From Gottfriedia sp002574545 (GTDB taxonomy: Bacteria; Bacillota; Bacilli; Bacillales; Bacillaceae_G), in the NCBI GenBank assembly GCA_052180195.1, contig CP197469.1: DNA of 64,000 bases. One strand, written 5' to 3'. The notes beneath the pieces were generated by a model. It had not been told where the DNA came from, did no database searches, and saw nothing but the letters and a program-made list of their open reading frames with translations. The translations under genes and the position numbers were made by a program. Each line of letters opens with the position of its first letter. The stretch's first letter is position 1. Shown one piece after another: positions 1 through 9,486 of this stretch.

Positions 1-539
1 TACTAGGAAATGTCGTAGAAAAGGATTTAATTAAAGATCCTGGGTTAGATAAGTCATTATTCGGTGATGCAGTTTCAACAATGATAGCAGGTTTAATCGG
101 TGGACCTACTACTACAACATACGGAGAAAACATCGGAGTACTAGCAATCACAAGAGCATATAGCGTGTACGTATTCATAGGTGCTGCAATCTTAGCCATG
201 TCATTTGGATTCATCGGAAAAATCTCAGCGGTGATTAGCTCAATCCCGACACCTGTAATGGGTGGTATCTCAATCTTACTATTCGGAATCATCGCTTCAA
301 GCGGATTACGAGTACTAGTAGAAAACAAGATTGATTTTGCTAAACAACGAAACTTAGTTATCGCTTCAGTCATTCTAGTCCTAGGAATTGGTGGAGCAGC
401 AATACACATAGGTAAACAATTTGCATTAGAAGGAATGGCTTTATCGGCTTTAATCGGAGTTGTACTAAATTTAGTCCTTCCAGAAAACATTGGTGGCGAT
501 CGTACGACTGAAAATAAGGACGAAAGCTCAGCTTCATAA
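1..539 (+). CDS. pyrP: Uracil permease, C-terminal part (5' end outside window)
   Basis: The reading frame is open from the first base, so the gene begins before the window and about 179 C-terminal codons are present. Uracil permeases of the nucleobase:cation symporter-2 family import uracil across the cytoplasmic membrane. The visible part has the family-typical GGPTTTTYGENIGV stretch just downstream of the edge, followed by several hydrophobic membrane segments and a short charged tail. It sits directly upstream of pyrB, as in the Bacillus pyr operon, which supports PyrP rather than a xanthine permease. Family assignment is firm; the N-terminus and the upstream pyrR region cannot be seen. 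Confidence 0.93.
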   Translation, partial: LGNVVEKDLIKDPGLDKSLFGDAVSTMIAGLIGGPTTTTYGENIGVLAITRAYSVYVFIGAAILAMSFGFIGKISAVISSIPTPVMGGISILLFGIIASSGLRVLVENKIDFAKQRNLVIASVILVLGIGGAAIHIGKQFALEGMALSALIGVVLNLVLPENIGGDRTTENKDESSAS

Positions 540-553
540 TTGACATATAAATG

Positions 554-581
554 GGGCATTCTTACATTGATAAGAATGTCC
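554..581 (+). promoter_or_regulatory. Stem-loop in the pyrP-pyrB intergenic region
   Basis: An 11-bp stem (one G-U pair) with a 6-base loop sits between the pyrP stop and pyrB. It is not followed by a T-run, so it does not look like an intrinsic terminator. B. subtilis carries a PyrR-responsive attenuator in this gap. Here only a short TCCAGA remnant resembles the PyrR-binding consensus. The hairpin may be a processing or mRNA stability element, which is an inference. Confidence 0.45.
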
Positions 582-620
582 AGAAATAAAACAGATGAAA
601 TTCATTTAGGGGGATGACGG

Positions 621-1532
621 ATGAATCATTTATTAACCATGTCTGATTTAACAATTGAAGAAATTCAAGATTTGCTTAACGAAGCACAAAACTTTGCAAA
701 TGGAGAAAAAAGTAGCCCGAAACGTCAGACATTTGTTGCAAATTTATTTTTTGAAAATAGTACGAGAACTCGCTTTAGCTTTGAAGTAGCTCAAAAGAAA
801 CTTGGACTTGACGTAATAAATTTAGCAGTTGAAAGCTCAAGTATTCAAAAAGGTGAAACTTTATATGATACAGTTAAAACCCTTCAAGCAATTGGAGTTG
901 AAGCAGTCGTAATCCGTCATACACAAGACGAATATTTTCAAGAAATAAAAGATGCAGGAATGCCAATCCTGAATGCCGGCGATGGATGTGGAAATCACCC
1001 AACACAATGCTTACTTGACTTACTTACGATCAGGCAAGAATTTGGAAGCTTCGAAGGGTTAAAAGTAGCAATTGTTGGAGATTTAAGACACTCAAGAGTT
1101 GCACGCTCTAATGCTGAAGCACTAACTAGATTAGGCGCAGAAGTATTCTTCGCAAGTCCTAATGAATGGAAAGACGATAAAAATACTTATGGAACATATA
1201 AAAATTTAGATGAATTAGTCGAAGAAGTTGATGTCATGATGCTATTGAGAGTACAGCATGAACGACACGACGAAGAGACAAATCATATAATGGAAAATTA
1301 TTTACAAAAGCATGGCCTAACAGTTGAAAGGGCAAAAAAAATGAAATCTACAAGCATTATCATGCATCCAGCTCCATTTAATCGAGATGTTGAAATTGCA
1401 AGTGAATTAGTTGAATGCAAGCAATCAAGAATCTTTAAGCAAATGGAAAACGGAGTATTTGTACGAATGGCTGTATTAAAAAGAGCCTTACCAACAGTAT
1501 GGGGAGAGATGAAAAATGAAGTACTTGTTTAA
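621..1532 (+). CDS. pyrB: Aspartate carbamoyltransferase catalytic subunit
   Basis: Catalyses condensation of carbamoyl phosphate with aspartate to N-carbamoyl-aspartate, the first committed step of pyrimidine synthesis, in the cytoplasm. The 303-aa protein has the carbamoyl-phosphate binding motif FENSTRTRFSFE (STRTR at about residues 47-51) and an HPTQ motif near residue 126. The length is normal for the Gram-positive enzyme, which works as a trimer without a regulatory chain; no pyrI is present. The ATG follows AGGGGGATGACGG. Its 3' end overlaps pyrC by 17 bp, implying coupled translation in the operon. Confidence 0.98.
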   Translation: MNHLLTMSDLTIEEIQDLLNEAQNFANGEKSSPKRQTFVANLFFENSTRTRFSFEVAQKKLGLDVINLAVESSSIQKGETLYDTVKTLQAIGVEAVVIRHTQDEYFQEIKDAGMPILNAGDGCGNHPTQCLLDLLTIRQEFGSFEGLKVAIVGDLRHSRVARSNAEALTRLGAEVFFASPNEWKDDKNTYGTYKNLDELVEEVDVMMLLRVQHERHDEETNHIMENYLQKHGLTVERAKKMKSTSIIMHPAPFNRDVEIASELVECKQSRIFKQMENGVFVRMAVLKRALPTVWGEMKNEVLV

Positions 1533-2802
1533 AAACGGTGTCATCTTACAAGAAAATGGTGAACTTCTAAGTCGAGACGTATTAGTAGTTAATGGAAAAA
1601 TCTCAGTAATTGCTGAAAGAATCGTTGATGAAGATGCAAAACAAATTGAATTAGACGGCAAATTGCTATCACCAGGGTTAATAGATGTTCATGTGCATCT
1701 TCGTGAGCCAGGCGGTGAACATAAAGAGACAATCGAAACAGGTACAAAGGCAGCAGCAAGAGGAGGATTTACTACAATTGCTGCAATGCCAAACACTCGA
1801 CCGGTACCAGATACAATCGAGCACTTAAGCGCATTGAATAAAAAAATAGAAGAAACAGCAGTCGTAAACGTATTACCATATGCATCAATAACAATACGAC
1901 AAGCTGGAGAAGAGCAAACAGACTTTGAAGGCTTAAAAGAAAATGGAGCTTTTGCATTCACAGATGATGGTGTAGGAGTTCAATCAGCTGAAATGATGTA
2001 TAAAGCAATGCAAAAAGCAGCTGAACTAAATGTATCAATCGTTGCACACTGTGAAGAAAACACACTGATTCAAAAAGGTTGTGTCCACGAAGGTAAGTTT
2101 TCAAAAGAAAATGGTTTAAATGGAATTCCTTCAATTTGTGAGAGTGTTCAAATAGCTCGAGATGTGCTTTTAGCTGAAGCTACAGGTTGTCACTATCATG
2201 TTTGCCATATCAGTACGAAAGAATCAGTAAGAGTGGTACGCGATGCTAAACGTGCTGGAATTAATGTAACAGCAGAGGTTTCTCCACACCATTTAATTCT
2301 TTGTGAAGATGATATCCCAGGCTTAGACACAAACTTTAAGATGAATCCTCCATTAAGAAGTGCAGTCGATCGAGAAGCATTAATTGAAGGATTACTTGAT
2401 GGAACAATCGACATGATTGCAACAGATCATGCACCTCATACAGAAGAGGAAAAGTCTCAAGGAATGCAATTAGCACCATTTGGAATTGTAGGGCTAGAAA
2501 CAGCATTTCCATTATTAAACACTCATTTTGTCGAAACAGGTAAAATGACTTTACAACAAGTAATAAACTTTTTAACAACTAAACCTGCTGAAGTTTTTAA
2601 CTTAAACAGAGGGAAAATTGAAGTTGGAGCGGTAGCAGACCTAACTGTAATCGACTTAGATTTAGAAGAAGCAATCGATTCAAATACATTCCTTTCAAAA
2701 GGTAGAAACACACCATTTAATGGTTGGAACTGTAAAGGTTGGCCAGTAATGACAATGGTAAATGGCGAATTAGTATATGAAAGAGAGGAACTAACAGTAT
2801 GA
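1516..2802 (+). CDS. pyrC: Dihydroorotase
   Basis: Cyclises N-carbamoyl-aspartate to dihydroorotate, the third step of the pathway. The 428-aa protein shows the amidohydrolase zinc motif DVHVHLREPG (H59 and H61) and a downstream ATDHAPHT motif near residue 304 carrying the metal-binding aspartate. This is the long class I form typical of Bacillus. The start lies inside the end of pyrB after GGGGAGA, and the stop TGA overlaps the carA start. Active-site residues that can be checked by eye are present, so it should be functional. Confidence 0.98.
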   Translation: MKYLFKNGVILQENGELLSRDVLVVNGKISVIAERIVDEDAKQIELDGKLLSPGLIDVHVHLREPGGEHKETIETGTKAAARGGFTTIAAMPNTRPVPDTIEHLSALNKKIEETAVVNVLPYASITIRQAGEEQTDFEGLKENGAFAFTDDGVGVQSAEMMYKAMQKAAELNVSIVAHCEENTLIQKGCVHEGKFSKENGLNGIPSICESVQIARDVLLAEATGCHYHVCHISTKESVRVVRDAKRAGINVTAEVSPHHLILCEDDIPGLDTNFKMNPPLRSAVDREALIEGLLDGTIDMIATDHAPHTEEEKSQGMQLAPFGIVGLETAFPLLNTHFVETGKMTLQQVINFLTTKPAEVFNLNRGKIEVGAVADLTVIDLDLEEAIDSNTFLSKGRNTPFNGWNCKGWPVMTMVNGELVYEREELTV

Positions 2803-3899
2803 TGCGTCAATTAATATTAGAAGACGGAACAGTTTTTGTAGGAGAAGGATTTGGTAGCGAAGTTGAAACAACAGGAGAAATCGTATTTACAACAGGTATG
2901 ACAGGATATCAAGAGGTATTAACTGACCCATCATACTGTGGACAAATCGTAACATTCACTTTCCCTTTAGTTGGGAACTATGGTATCAACTTAGAGGATT
3001 TCGAAAGCATCGTGCCAGCAGTACATGGCTTAATTGTAAAAGAATATGCTGAGCATCCATCAAATTTCCGAAACAAAATGAGCTTAGATCAATATTGCAA
3101 AGATAAAGGCATTCCAGGTTTAGCAGGAATTGATACACGTATGTTAACGAAAAAGCTTCGTGAAGTTGGAACAATGAAAGGTAAATTCTGCAGCATGGAA
3201 GCAAATGTAGATGAAGTAGTTGCAGAATTAACAAATACACCACTATTTACAAACCATGTTGAACGAGTTTCAACAAAAAAACCTTATAGAAGTCCAGGTA
3301 GAGGACACCGAGTAGTGTTAGTAGATTTTGGTATGAAGCACGGTATTTTAAGAGAATTAACAAACCGTAAATGTGACGTTACAGTCGTTCCATATAATAT
3401 TTCAGCAAAAGAAATTTTCTTACTTGCTCCAGATGGAATTATGTTAAGTAACGGACCTGGAGATCCAAAAGATGTCCAAGTAGCAATCGAAATGATTAAA
3501 GAAGTAGTAGGCAAAGTACCATTATTCGGAATTTGTTTAGGCCACCAATTATTTGCTCTAGCAAATGGCGGGAATACTTCAAAGCTTAAATTCGGTCACC
3601 GTGGTGCAAACCATCCAGTTAAACATTTAGAAACAGGAAAAGTAGCAATCACTTCACAAAACCATGGTTATGCTGTAGAAATGGAATCAATTGAAGGAAC
3701 TGATTTAGAAGTAACACATGTTGCACTAAATGATGGAACAGTAGAAGGTCTTAAACATAAGATTTACCCAGCATTCACAGTACAATACCACCCAGAAGCA
3801 TCACCTGGACCAGAAGATGCAAACTATTTATTTGATGATTTTATTAGCATGATGGAAGCACAGAAAAGAGAGGGGAACTTACAATGCCAAAACGCGTAG
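2799..3899 (+). CDS. carA: Carbamoyl-phosphate synthase small (glutaminase) subunit
   Basis: Supplies ammonia from glutamine to CarB for carbamoyl phosphate synthesis. The 366-aa protein has the small-subunit N-terminal domain (GMTGYQE, DPSYCGQI) and a class I glutamine amidotransferase domain with nucleophile Cys246 in FGICLGHQ and the His-Glu pair in YHPEASPGPED. Because it is embedded in the pyr operon it is the pyrimidine-specific copy (pyrAA in B. subtilis). Two adjacent ATG codons (ATGATG) are possible starts; the first overlaps the pyrC stop. It overlaps carB by 16 bp. Confidence 0.98.
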   Translation: MMRQLILEDGTVFVGEGFGSEVETTGEIVFTTGMTGYQEVLTDPSYCGQIVTFTFPLVGNYGINLEDFESIVPAVHGLIVKEYAEHPSNFRNKMSLDQYCKDKGIPGLAGIDTRMLTKKLREVGTMKGKFCSMEANVDEVVAELTNTPLFTNHVERVSTKKPYRSPGRGHRVVLVDFGMKHGILRELTNRKCDVTVVPYNISAKEIFLLAPDGIMLSNGPGDPKDVQVAIEMIKEVVGKVPLFGICLGHQLFALANGGNTSKLKFGHRGANHPVKHLETGKVAITSQNHGYAVEMESIEGTDLEVTHVALNDGTVEGLKHKIYPAFTVQYHPEASPGPEDANYLFDDFISMMEAQKREGNLQCQNA

Positions 3900-6800
3900 A
3901 CATTGAAACAATCTTAGTAATCGGATCAGGACCAATCGTAATCGGTCAAGCAGCAGAATTTGACTATGCTGGAACACAGGCTTGTCAGGCATTGAAAGAA
4001 GAAGGATACAAAGTAATTCTTGTAAACTCAAACCCTGCAACAATTATGACAGATGTACAAACAGCTGATAAAGTATACATCGAACCACTTACAGTAGACT
4101 TCGTTAGCCGAATCATTCGTAAAGAACGCCCAGATGCACTTTTACCAACATTAGGTGGTCAAACAGGACTTAACTTAGCGGTAGCACTAGATGAATCTGG
4201 TGTGTTAAAAGAGTGCGGAGTAAAAATTTTAGGTACGACACTAGAAGCAATTAATCGTGCAGAAGACCGCGACTTATTCAGAACATTAATGAACGATTTA
4301 AACGAGCCAGTACCAGAAAGTGAAATCATCCATACTTTAGAAGAAGCGTACGACTTTGTAGAAAAAATCGGTTATCCAATCATCGTAAGACCAGCCTTTA
4401 CACTAGGCGGTACTGGTGGAGGAATTTGCTACAATGAAGAAGATTTAAATGAAATCGTAGCAAGCGGTTTAAAAAATAGTCCAGTAACACAATGTTTATT
4501 AGAGAAAAGTATTGCTGGATTTAAAGAAATCGAATATGAAGTAATGCGTGATGCAAATGACCATGCGATTGTAGTATGTAACATGGAAAACATCGATCCA
4601 GTTGGGGTTCACACAGGAGATTCAATTGTAATCGCTCCTTCACAAACGCTAAGTGACCGTGAATATCAAATGCTACGAAATGTATCATTAAAAATCATTC
4701 GTGCTCTAGGAATTGAAGGTGGATGTAACGTACAGCTTGCTCTAGATCCAGATAGCTTCCAATACTATGTAATCGAAGTTAATCCACGTGTATCACGTTC
4801 AAGTGCCCTTGCTTCAAAAGCTACAGGCTATCCAATTGCAAAACTAGCAGCAAAAATCGCAGTAGGCTTAACATTAGATGAAATGATTAACCCAGTTACA
4901 AAGAAAACTTATGCTTGCTTCGAGCCAGCATTAGACTATATCGTATCAAAAATTCCTCGCTGGCCATTTGATAAGTTTGAAACGGCAAACCGTCAGTTAG
5001 GAACTCAAATGAAAGCAACTGGAGAAGTAATGGCAATCGGTAGAACACTTGAAGAGTCATTATTAAAAGCAGTTCGCTCTCTAGAATTAGGTATCAGTCA
5101 CATCGAGCTTAATGCAGTAAAAGAACTAACGAAAGACGAAATGATTACTCGCATGGCAAAAGCTGACGATGAAAGACTTTACATCGTTGCTGAAGCAATG
5201 AGAACAGGTATGACGTTAGAAGAAATTCATGACATTACAAAAATTGACTTTTTCTTCCTACACAAAATTGAAAACATCATAAAAATGGAAAAACAAATTA
5301 AAGATAACCATTTTGAACTAGATGTACTTTTAAAAGCTAAGAAGATGGGCTTCAGTGATGATTACATCGCATCACAATGGAATGCTACAAATAAAGAAAT
5401 ATACGAATTTAGAAAACAAAATCAAATCATTCCAGTATATAAAATGGTTGATACATGTTCAGCAGAGTTTGAATCAACAACACCATACTTCTACGGAACA
5501 TACGAAATCGAAAATGAATCAATTGTAACAGATAAGAAGAGCGTAATAGTTCTTGGCTCTGGTCCAATTCGAATCGGTCAAGGGATCGAGTTTGATTACG
5601 CAACAGTACACTGTGTAAGAGCTATTAAAGAAGCTGGATACGAAGCAATCATTATAAACAACAACCCAGAAACAGTTTCAACTGATTTCAGTATCTCAGA
5701 CAAACTGTACTTTGAACCATTAACAATAGAAGACGTAATGCACATCATCGATTTAGAAAAACCGATGGGAGTAGTTGTTCAATTCGGTGGTCAAACAGCC
5801 ATTAACCTTGCAAGCAAATTAGTAGAACGTGGTGTGAAAATTCTTGGAACATCACTTGAGGATTTAGATCGTGCTGAAGACCGCGACAAGTTTGAAGAAG
5901 CACTTCAACAATTAGGAGTACCACAACCTCTAGGTAAAACAGCAATGACACCGGAAGAAGCAGCTAATATTGCTGATGAAATTGGTTATCCAGTATTAGT
6001 AAGACCATCATATGTACTAGGTGGACGTGCGATGGAGATTGTCTACCGTCGTGAAGAAATTCTTCACTACATGGAAAATGCAGTGAAAATCAATCCAGAA
6101 CACCCAGTATTAGTCGACCGTTACTTAACTGGTAAAGAAATTGAGGTTGATGCAATCTCTGATGGAATCGATGTGTACATCCCAGGTATTATGGAGCATA
6201 TCGAACGAGCTGGAGTTCACTCAGGAGATTCAATCGCAGTATATCCTACACAAAATGTATCAGAAGCTGCGAAGCAAAAATTAATCGACTATACAATCAA
6301 ATTAGCAAAAGGCTTAAATATCAAAGGATTACTGAACATCCAGTTTGTTGTAACAGATAAAGATGAAGTCTTCGTGCTTGAAGTAAACCCAAGATCAAGC
6401 CGTACAGTACCATTCTTAAGTAAAATTACGAATGTACCAATGGCGAATATCGCAACAAAAGTGATTCTTGGTCAAACATTAGCTTCATTCGGATATGCAA
6501 CTGGCTACCATCCAGAAGGTAATGAAGTATATGTAAAAGCACCAGTGTTCTCATTTGCTAAACTACGCTCAGTGGATATAACATTAGGCCCTGAAATGAA
6601 ATCAACTGGAGAAGTAATGGGTAAAGATGTAAGTCTTCAAAAAGCATTATACAAAGCACTAATCGCTGCTGGAATGCAAATCCCAACACACGGTTCAGTA
6701 ATCATTACAGTAGCTGATAAAGATAAAGAAGAAGTAGTAGATATCGCAAAACGCTTCCATGAAATCGGATTTACTGTATTTGGTACAGAAGGAACTAAAA

Positions 6801-7096
6801 ATCATTTAGAAAACCACGGTGTACCTGTAAAAGGGGTAAACAAAATTAACGAGCATGAAAACAATATGCTAGATATGATCAAGCGTGGAGATGCACAGTT
6901 TGTTATCAATACGTTAACAAAAGGTAAAAAACCAGCTCGTGATGGATTCAGAATTCGTCGTGAATCAGTTGAAAACGGAGTAGTTTGCTTAACTTCACTA
7001 GATACAGCAACTGCAATCTTATCAGTAATTGAAAGTTTAACATTCTCAACTACTGCACTACCAAACAAAGAAATGAAGGCTGGCGTATTAGTATGA
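3884..7096 (+). CDS. carB: Carbamoyl-phosphate synthase large subunit
   Basis: Makes carbamoyl phosphate from bicarbonate, ammonia and two ATP. The 1070-aa protein is full length for the family and shows the internal duplication of two ATP-grasp halves: VIGSGPIVIGQAAEFDYAG near residue 12 is echoed by VLGSGPIRIGQGIEFDYAT near residue 555. The last roughly 130 residues are the MGS-like allosteric domain. This is the pyrAB equivalent. It overlaps carA upstream and pyrK downstream (4 bp), so synthesis of the subunits is likely translationally coupled. No frameshift is seen across 3.2 kb. Confidence 0.99.
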   Translation: MPKRVDIETILVIGSGPIVIGQAAEFDYAGTQACQALKEEGYKVILVNSNPATIMTDVQTADKVYIEPLTVDFVSRIIRKERPDALLPTLGGQTGLNLAVALDESGVLKECGVKILGTTLEAINRAEDRDLFRTLMNDLNEPVPESEIIHTLEEAYDFVEKIGYPIIVRPAFTLGGTGGGICYNEEDLNEIVASGLKNSPVTQCLLEKSIAGFKEIEYEVMRDANDHAIVVCNMENIDPVGVHTGDSIVIAPSQTLSDREYQMLRNVSLKIIRALGIEGGCNVQLALDPDSFQYYVIEVNPRVSRSSALASKATGYPIAKLAAKIAVGLTLDEMINPVTKKTYACFEPALDYIVSKIPRWPFDKFETANRQLGTQMKATGEVMAIGRTLEESLLKAVRSLELGISHIELNAVKELTKDEMITRMAKADDERLYIVAEAMRTGMTLEEIHDITKIDFFFLHKIENIIKMEKQIKDNHFELDVLLKAKKMGFSDDYIASQWNATNKEIYEFRKQNQIIPVYKMVDTCSAEFESTTPYFYGTYEIENESIVTDKKSVIVLGSGPIRIGQGIEFDYATVHCVRAIKEAGYEAIIINNNPETVSTDFSISDKLYFEPLTIEDVMHIIDLEKPMGVVVQFGGQTAINLASKLVERGVKILGTSLEDLDRAEDRDKFEEALQQLGVPQPLGKTAMTPEEAANIADEIGYPVLVRPSYVLGGRAMEIVYRREEILHYMENAVKINPEHPVLVDRYLTGKEIEVDAISDGIDVYIPGIMEHIERAGVHSGDSIAVYPTQNVSEAAKQKLIDYTIKLAKGLNIKGLLNIQFVVTDKDEVFVLEVNPRSSRTVPFLSKITNVPMANIATKVILGQTLASFGYATGYHPEGNEVYVKAPVFSFAKLRSVDITLGPEMKSTGEVMGKDVSLQKALYKALIAAGMQIPTHGSVIITVADKDKEEVVDIAKRFHEIGFTVFGTEGTKNHLENHGVPVKGVNKINEHENNMLDMIKRGDAQFVINTLTKGKKPARDGFRIRRESVENGVVCLTSLDTATAILSVIESLTFSTTALPNKEMKAGVLV

Positions 7097-7863
7097 TAAA
7101 AAAAGAACTCATGACAATTGTCTCAAACAGAGAAATTGCCCATCAAATTGTCGAAATGACATTAAAAGGTGAACTAGTTCAGGAGATGCACTCTCCTGGG
7201 CAGTTTGTCCATATAAAAGTGACTGGTGGACTAACACCACTATTAAGAAGACCAATCAGTATATGTTCGATCGACAAAGAGAAAAGTGAGTTCACGATGA
7301 TATTCCGCGCAGAGGGTGAAGGAACTAAGCTTTTAAAAGAAGCAAGCGTTGGACAACAAGTTGATGTATTAGGTCCTCTAGGTCAAGGTTATGATATTGA
7401 AACTCTTTCAGAAGGTAATACAGCACTACTAGTTGGTGGTGGAATAGGAGTACCTCCAATGTATGAACTTTCGAAGCAATTTAAAGCTCGTGGTGTAAAT
7501 GTCATCCATGTGTTAGGATTTGCATCAAGTAACGTAGCTTTTTATGAAAAAGAATTTTCAGAATTAGGACCAACTTTTATGGCAACAGTAGATGGAACGT
7601 TAGGCACGAAAGGTTTCGTAACAGATGTAATTCGTGAAAAAGAACTTCAATTTGATCAATACTTTGCATGTGGTCCAACTGTGATGTTAAAGGCTTTACA
7701 ACAGCAATATAAAGGGATGAAGGATGGCTATATATCACTTGAAGAACGAATGGGCTGTGGAATCGGAGCGTGTTTTGCATGTGTATGCCATACTGAAGAC
7801 GGGTCATATCGAAAAATTTGTAGCGATGGACCAGTATTCCAAGCTGAGGAGGTAGTACTATGA
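7093..7863 (+). CDS. pyrK: Dihydroorotate dehydrogenase B, electron transfer subunit
   Basis: Passes electrons from dihydroorotate oxidation in PyrD to NAD+ through FAD and a [2Fe-2S] cluster. The 256-aa protein has an N-terminal FAD-binding barrel (RRPISIC near residue 55), an NAD-binding half (LLVGGGIGVPPMYEL) and a C-terminal cysteine cluster (MGCGIGACFACVC, then ICSDGPVF) for the iron-sulfur centre. Its pairing with a class 1B PyrD immediately downstream, overlapping by 4 bp, matches the PyrD2-PyrK2 complex of Bacillota. Confidence 0.98.
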   Translation: MIKKELMTIVSNREIAHQIVEMTLKGELVQEMHSPGQFVHIKVTGGLTPLLRRPISICSIDKEKSEFTMIFRAEGEGTKLLKEASVGQQVDVLGPLGQGYDIETLSEGNTALLVGGGIGVPPMYELSKQFKARGVNVIHVLGFASSNVAFYEKEFSELGPTFMATVDGTLGTKGFVTDVIREKELQFDQYFACGPTVMLKALQQQYKGMKDGYISLEERMGCGIGACFACVCHTEDGSYRKICSDGPVFQAEEVVL

Positions 7864-8801
7864 TTTCATTACAAACAAAACTCCCTGGCTTAGATTTAAA
7901 AAATCCTATTATGCCAGCTTCTGGTTGCTTTGGATTTGGTAGAGAGTTTGCAAATCTTTACGATCTAAGTATTCTTGGAGCGATTATGATAAAAGCAACA
8001 ACAGTTGAAACGAGGTACGGAAATGAAACACCTCGCGTTGCTGAAACTCAGGCGGGCATGTTAAATGCGATTGGACTACAAAATCCTGGTTTAGAAAAAG
8101 TAATTGATGGTGAATTAAAATGGTTATCAAATTATGATGTACCAATCGTTGCAAATATTGCTGGTTCAACTATTGAAGACTATGTAACAGTCGCAAAAGA
8201 AATTTCAAAAGTAAGTAATGTAAAAGCATTAGAATTAAACATTTCTTGTCCAAATGTAAAATGTGGTGGGATTGCATTTGGAACGGATGCTGCAACAGCA
8301 GCGGAAGTAACGAAGAAAGTTAAAGAAGTAAGCGAAGTTCCGCTATACGTAAAATTATCACCGAATGTAACGAATATTGTTGAAATCGCAAAAGCAATTG
8401 AAAATGCTGGAGCAGATGGTTTAACAATGATCAATACATTACTAGGGATGAGACTAGATTTAAGAACAGGTAAACCAATTTTAGCTAATAAAACTGGTGG
8501 GTTATCAGGTCCTGCTATTAAACCAGTCGCGATTCGAATGATCCATGATGTAAGCCAAGTAGTAAACATCCCAATTATCGGAATGGGTGGGGTTATGAAT
8601 GCTGAAGATGCACTAGAATTTTTCCTAGCAGGAGCAAGTGCAATCGGTGTAGGTACGGCAAACTTCGTTGATCCATTTGTTTGTCCAACAATCATAAATG
8701 AACTACCAGAAGTGCTACACAAGTATGGATATCAATCAATTGAAGAATGTATCGGAAGGAGCTGGAAACAACATGTCATCACAAGTGGTCATCGCGCTTG
8801 A
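7860..8801 (+). CDS. pyrD: Dihydroorotate dehydrogenase B, catalytic subunit
   Basis: FMN enzyme oxidising dihydroorotate to orotate. The 313-aa protein is a class 1B enzyme: it carries the catalytic cysteine in NISCPNVKCGG (class 2 enzymes use serine) and the FMN-phosphate binding stretch IGMGGVMNAEDALEF near the C-terminus. The start follows GAGGTAGTACT and overlaps pyrK. Its last 29 bp overlap the start of pyrF, a larger overlap than elsewhere in the operon but supported by the good pyrF ribosome binding site. Confidence 0.98.
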   Translation: MISLQTKLPGLDLKNPIMPASGCFGFGREFANLYDLSILGAIMIKATTVETRYGNETPRVAETQAGMLNAIGLQNPGLEKVIDGELKWLSNYDVPIVANIAGSTIEDYVTVAKEISKVSNVKALELNISCPNVKCGGIAFGTDAATAAEVTKKVKEVSEVPLYVKLSPNVTNIVEIAKAIENAGADGLTMINTLLGMRLDLRTGKPILANKTGGLSGPAIKPVAIRMIHDVSQVVNIPIIGMGGVMNAEDALEFFLAGASAIGVGTANFVDPFVCPTIINELPEVLHKYGYQSIEECIGRSWKQHVITSGHRA

Positions 8802-9486
8802 TTTTTCATCAAAAGATGAAGTAATGAATTTTGTAAAAAAATTTCAGAAGTCTCTATATGTAAAGGTAGGGATGGAGCTATTTTACAAAGAGGGTCCAGC
8901 GATTATAAAGGAATTAAAAGAATTAGGACATCAAATCTTCTTAGACTTGAAACTTCATGATATTCCAAATACAGTAAAACATGCAATGAAAAATATCGCA
9001 TCTCTAGAAGTAGACATGGTTAATGTACATGCAGCTGGTGGTACGAAAATGATGAAGGCAGCATTAGAAGGGCTAGAAGAAGGCACTCCAGCTGGTAAAA
9101 AAAGACCATTACTTATAGCTGTAACACAACTGACTAGCACATCAGAAGAACAAGTAATTCATGAACAAGGAATTTCTTCTTTACAAGATTCGATTAAACT
9201 ATATGCTGCGATAACAGAAGAAAGCGGACTTGACGGTGTAGTTTGCTCTCCACTTGATGTAGAGTTAGTTCAAGCAGCTGTTGAAGGTGAGAACTTCCTT
9301 ACAGTAACCCCAGGAATTCGCTTAGCAGACAATAGTGTTGATGATCAAGTACGAGTAACAACTCCAGCGAAAGCTAGACAATTAGGAAGTAGCTATATTG
9401 TAGTAGGGCGCAGTATTACAAAAAGCGAAAATCCAGTAGAAGCATATGAAGAAGTAATAGCACAATGGGAGGGCGTAACAATATGA
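8773..9486 (+). CDS. pyrF: Orotidine 5'-phosphate decarboxylase
   Basis: Decarboxylates OMP to UMP, the last step of the pathway. The start is placed at the ATG giving MSSQVVIALDF, preceded by GGAAGGAGCTGG, and not at an upstream in-frame codon that would add 25 residues with no family similarity. This gives 237 aa, the usual size. The catalytic Asp-Lys-Asp array is visible in FLDLKLHDIPNTV, and the phosphate-binding motifs VTPGIR and VVGRSIT occur near the C-terminus. It overlaps both pyrD and pyrE. Confidence 0.97.
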   Translation: MSSQVVIALDFSSKDEVMNFVKKFQKSLYVKVGMELFYKEGPAIIKELKELGHQIFLDLKLHDIPNTVKHAMKNIASLEVDMVNVHAAGGTKMMKAALEGLEEGTPAGKKRPLLIAVTQLTSTSEEQVIHEQGISSLQDSIKLYAAITEESGLDGVVCSPLDVELVQAAVEGENFLTVTPGIRLADNSVDDQVRVTTPAKARQLGSSYIVVGRSITKSENPVEAYEEVIAQWEGVTI

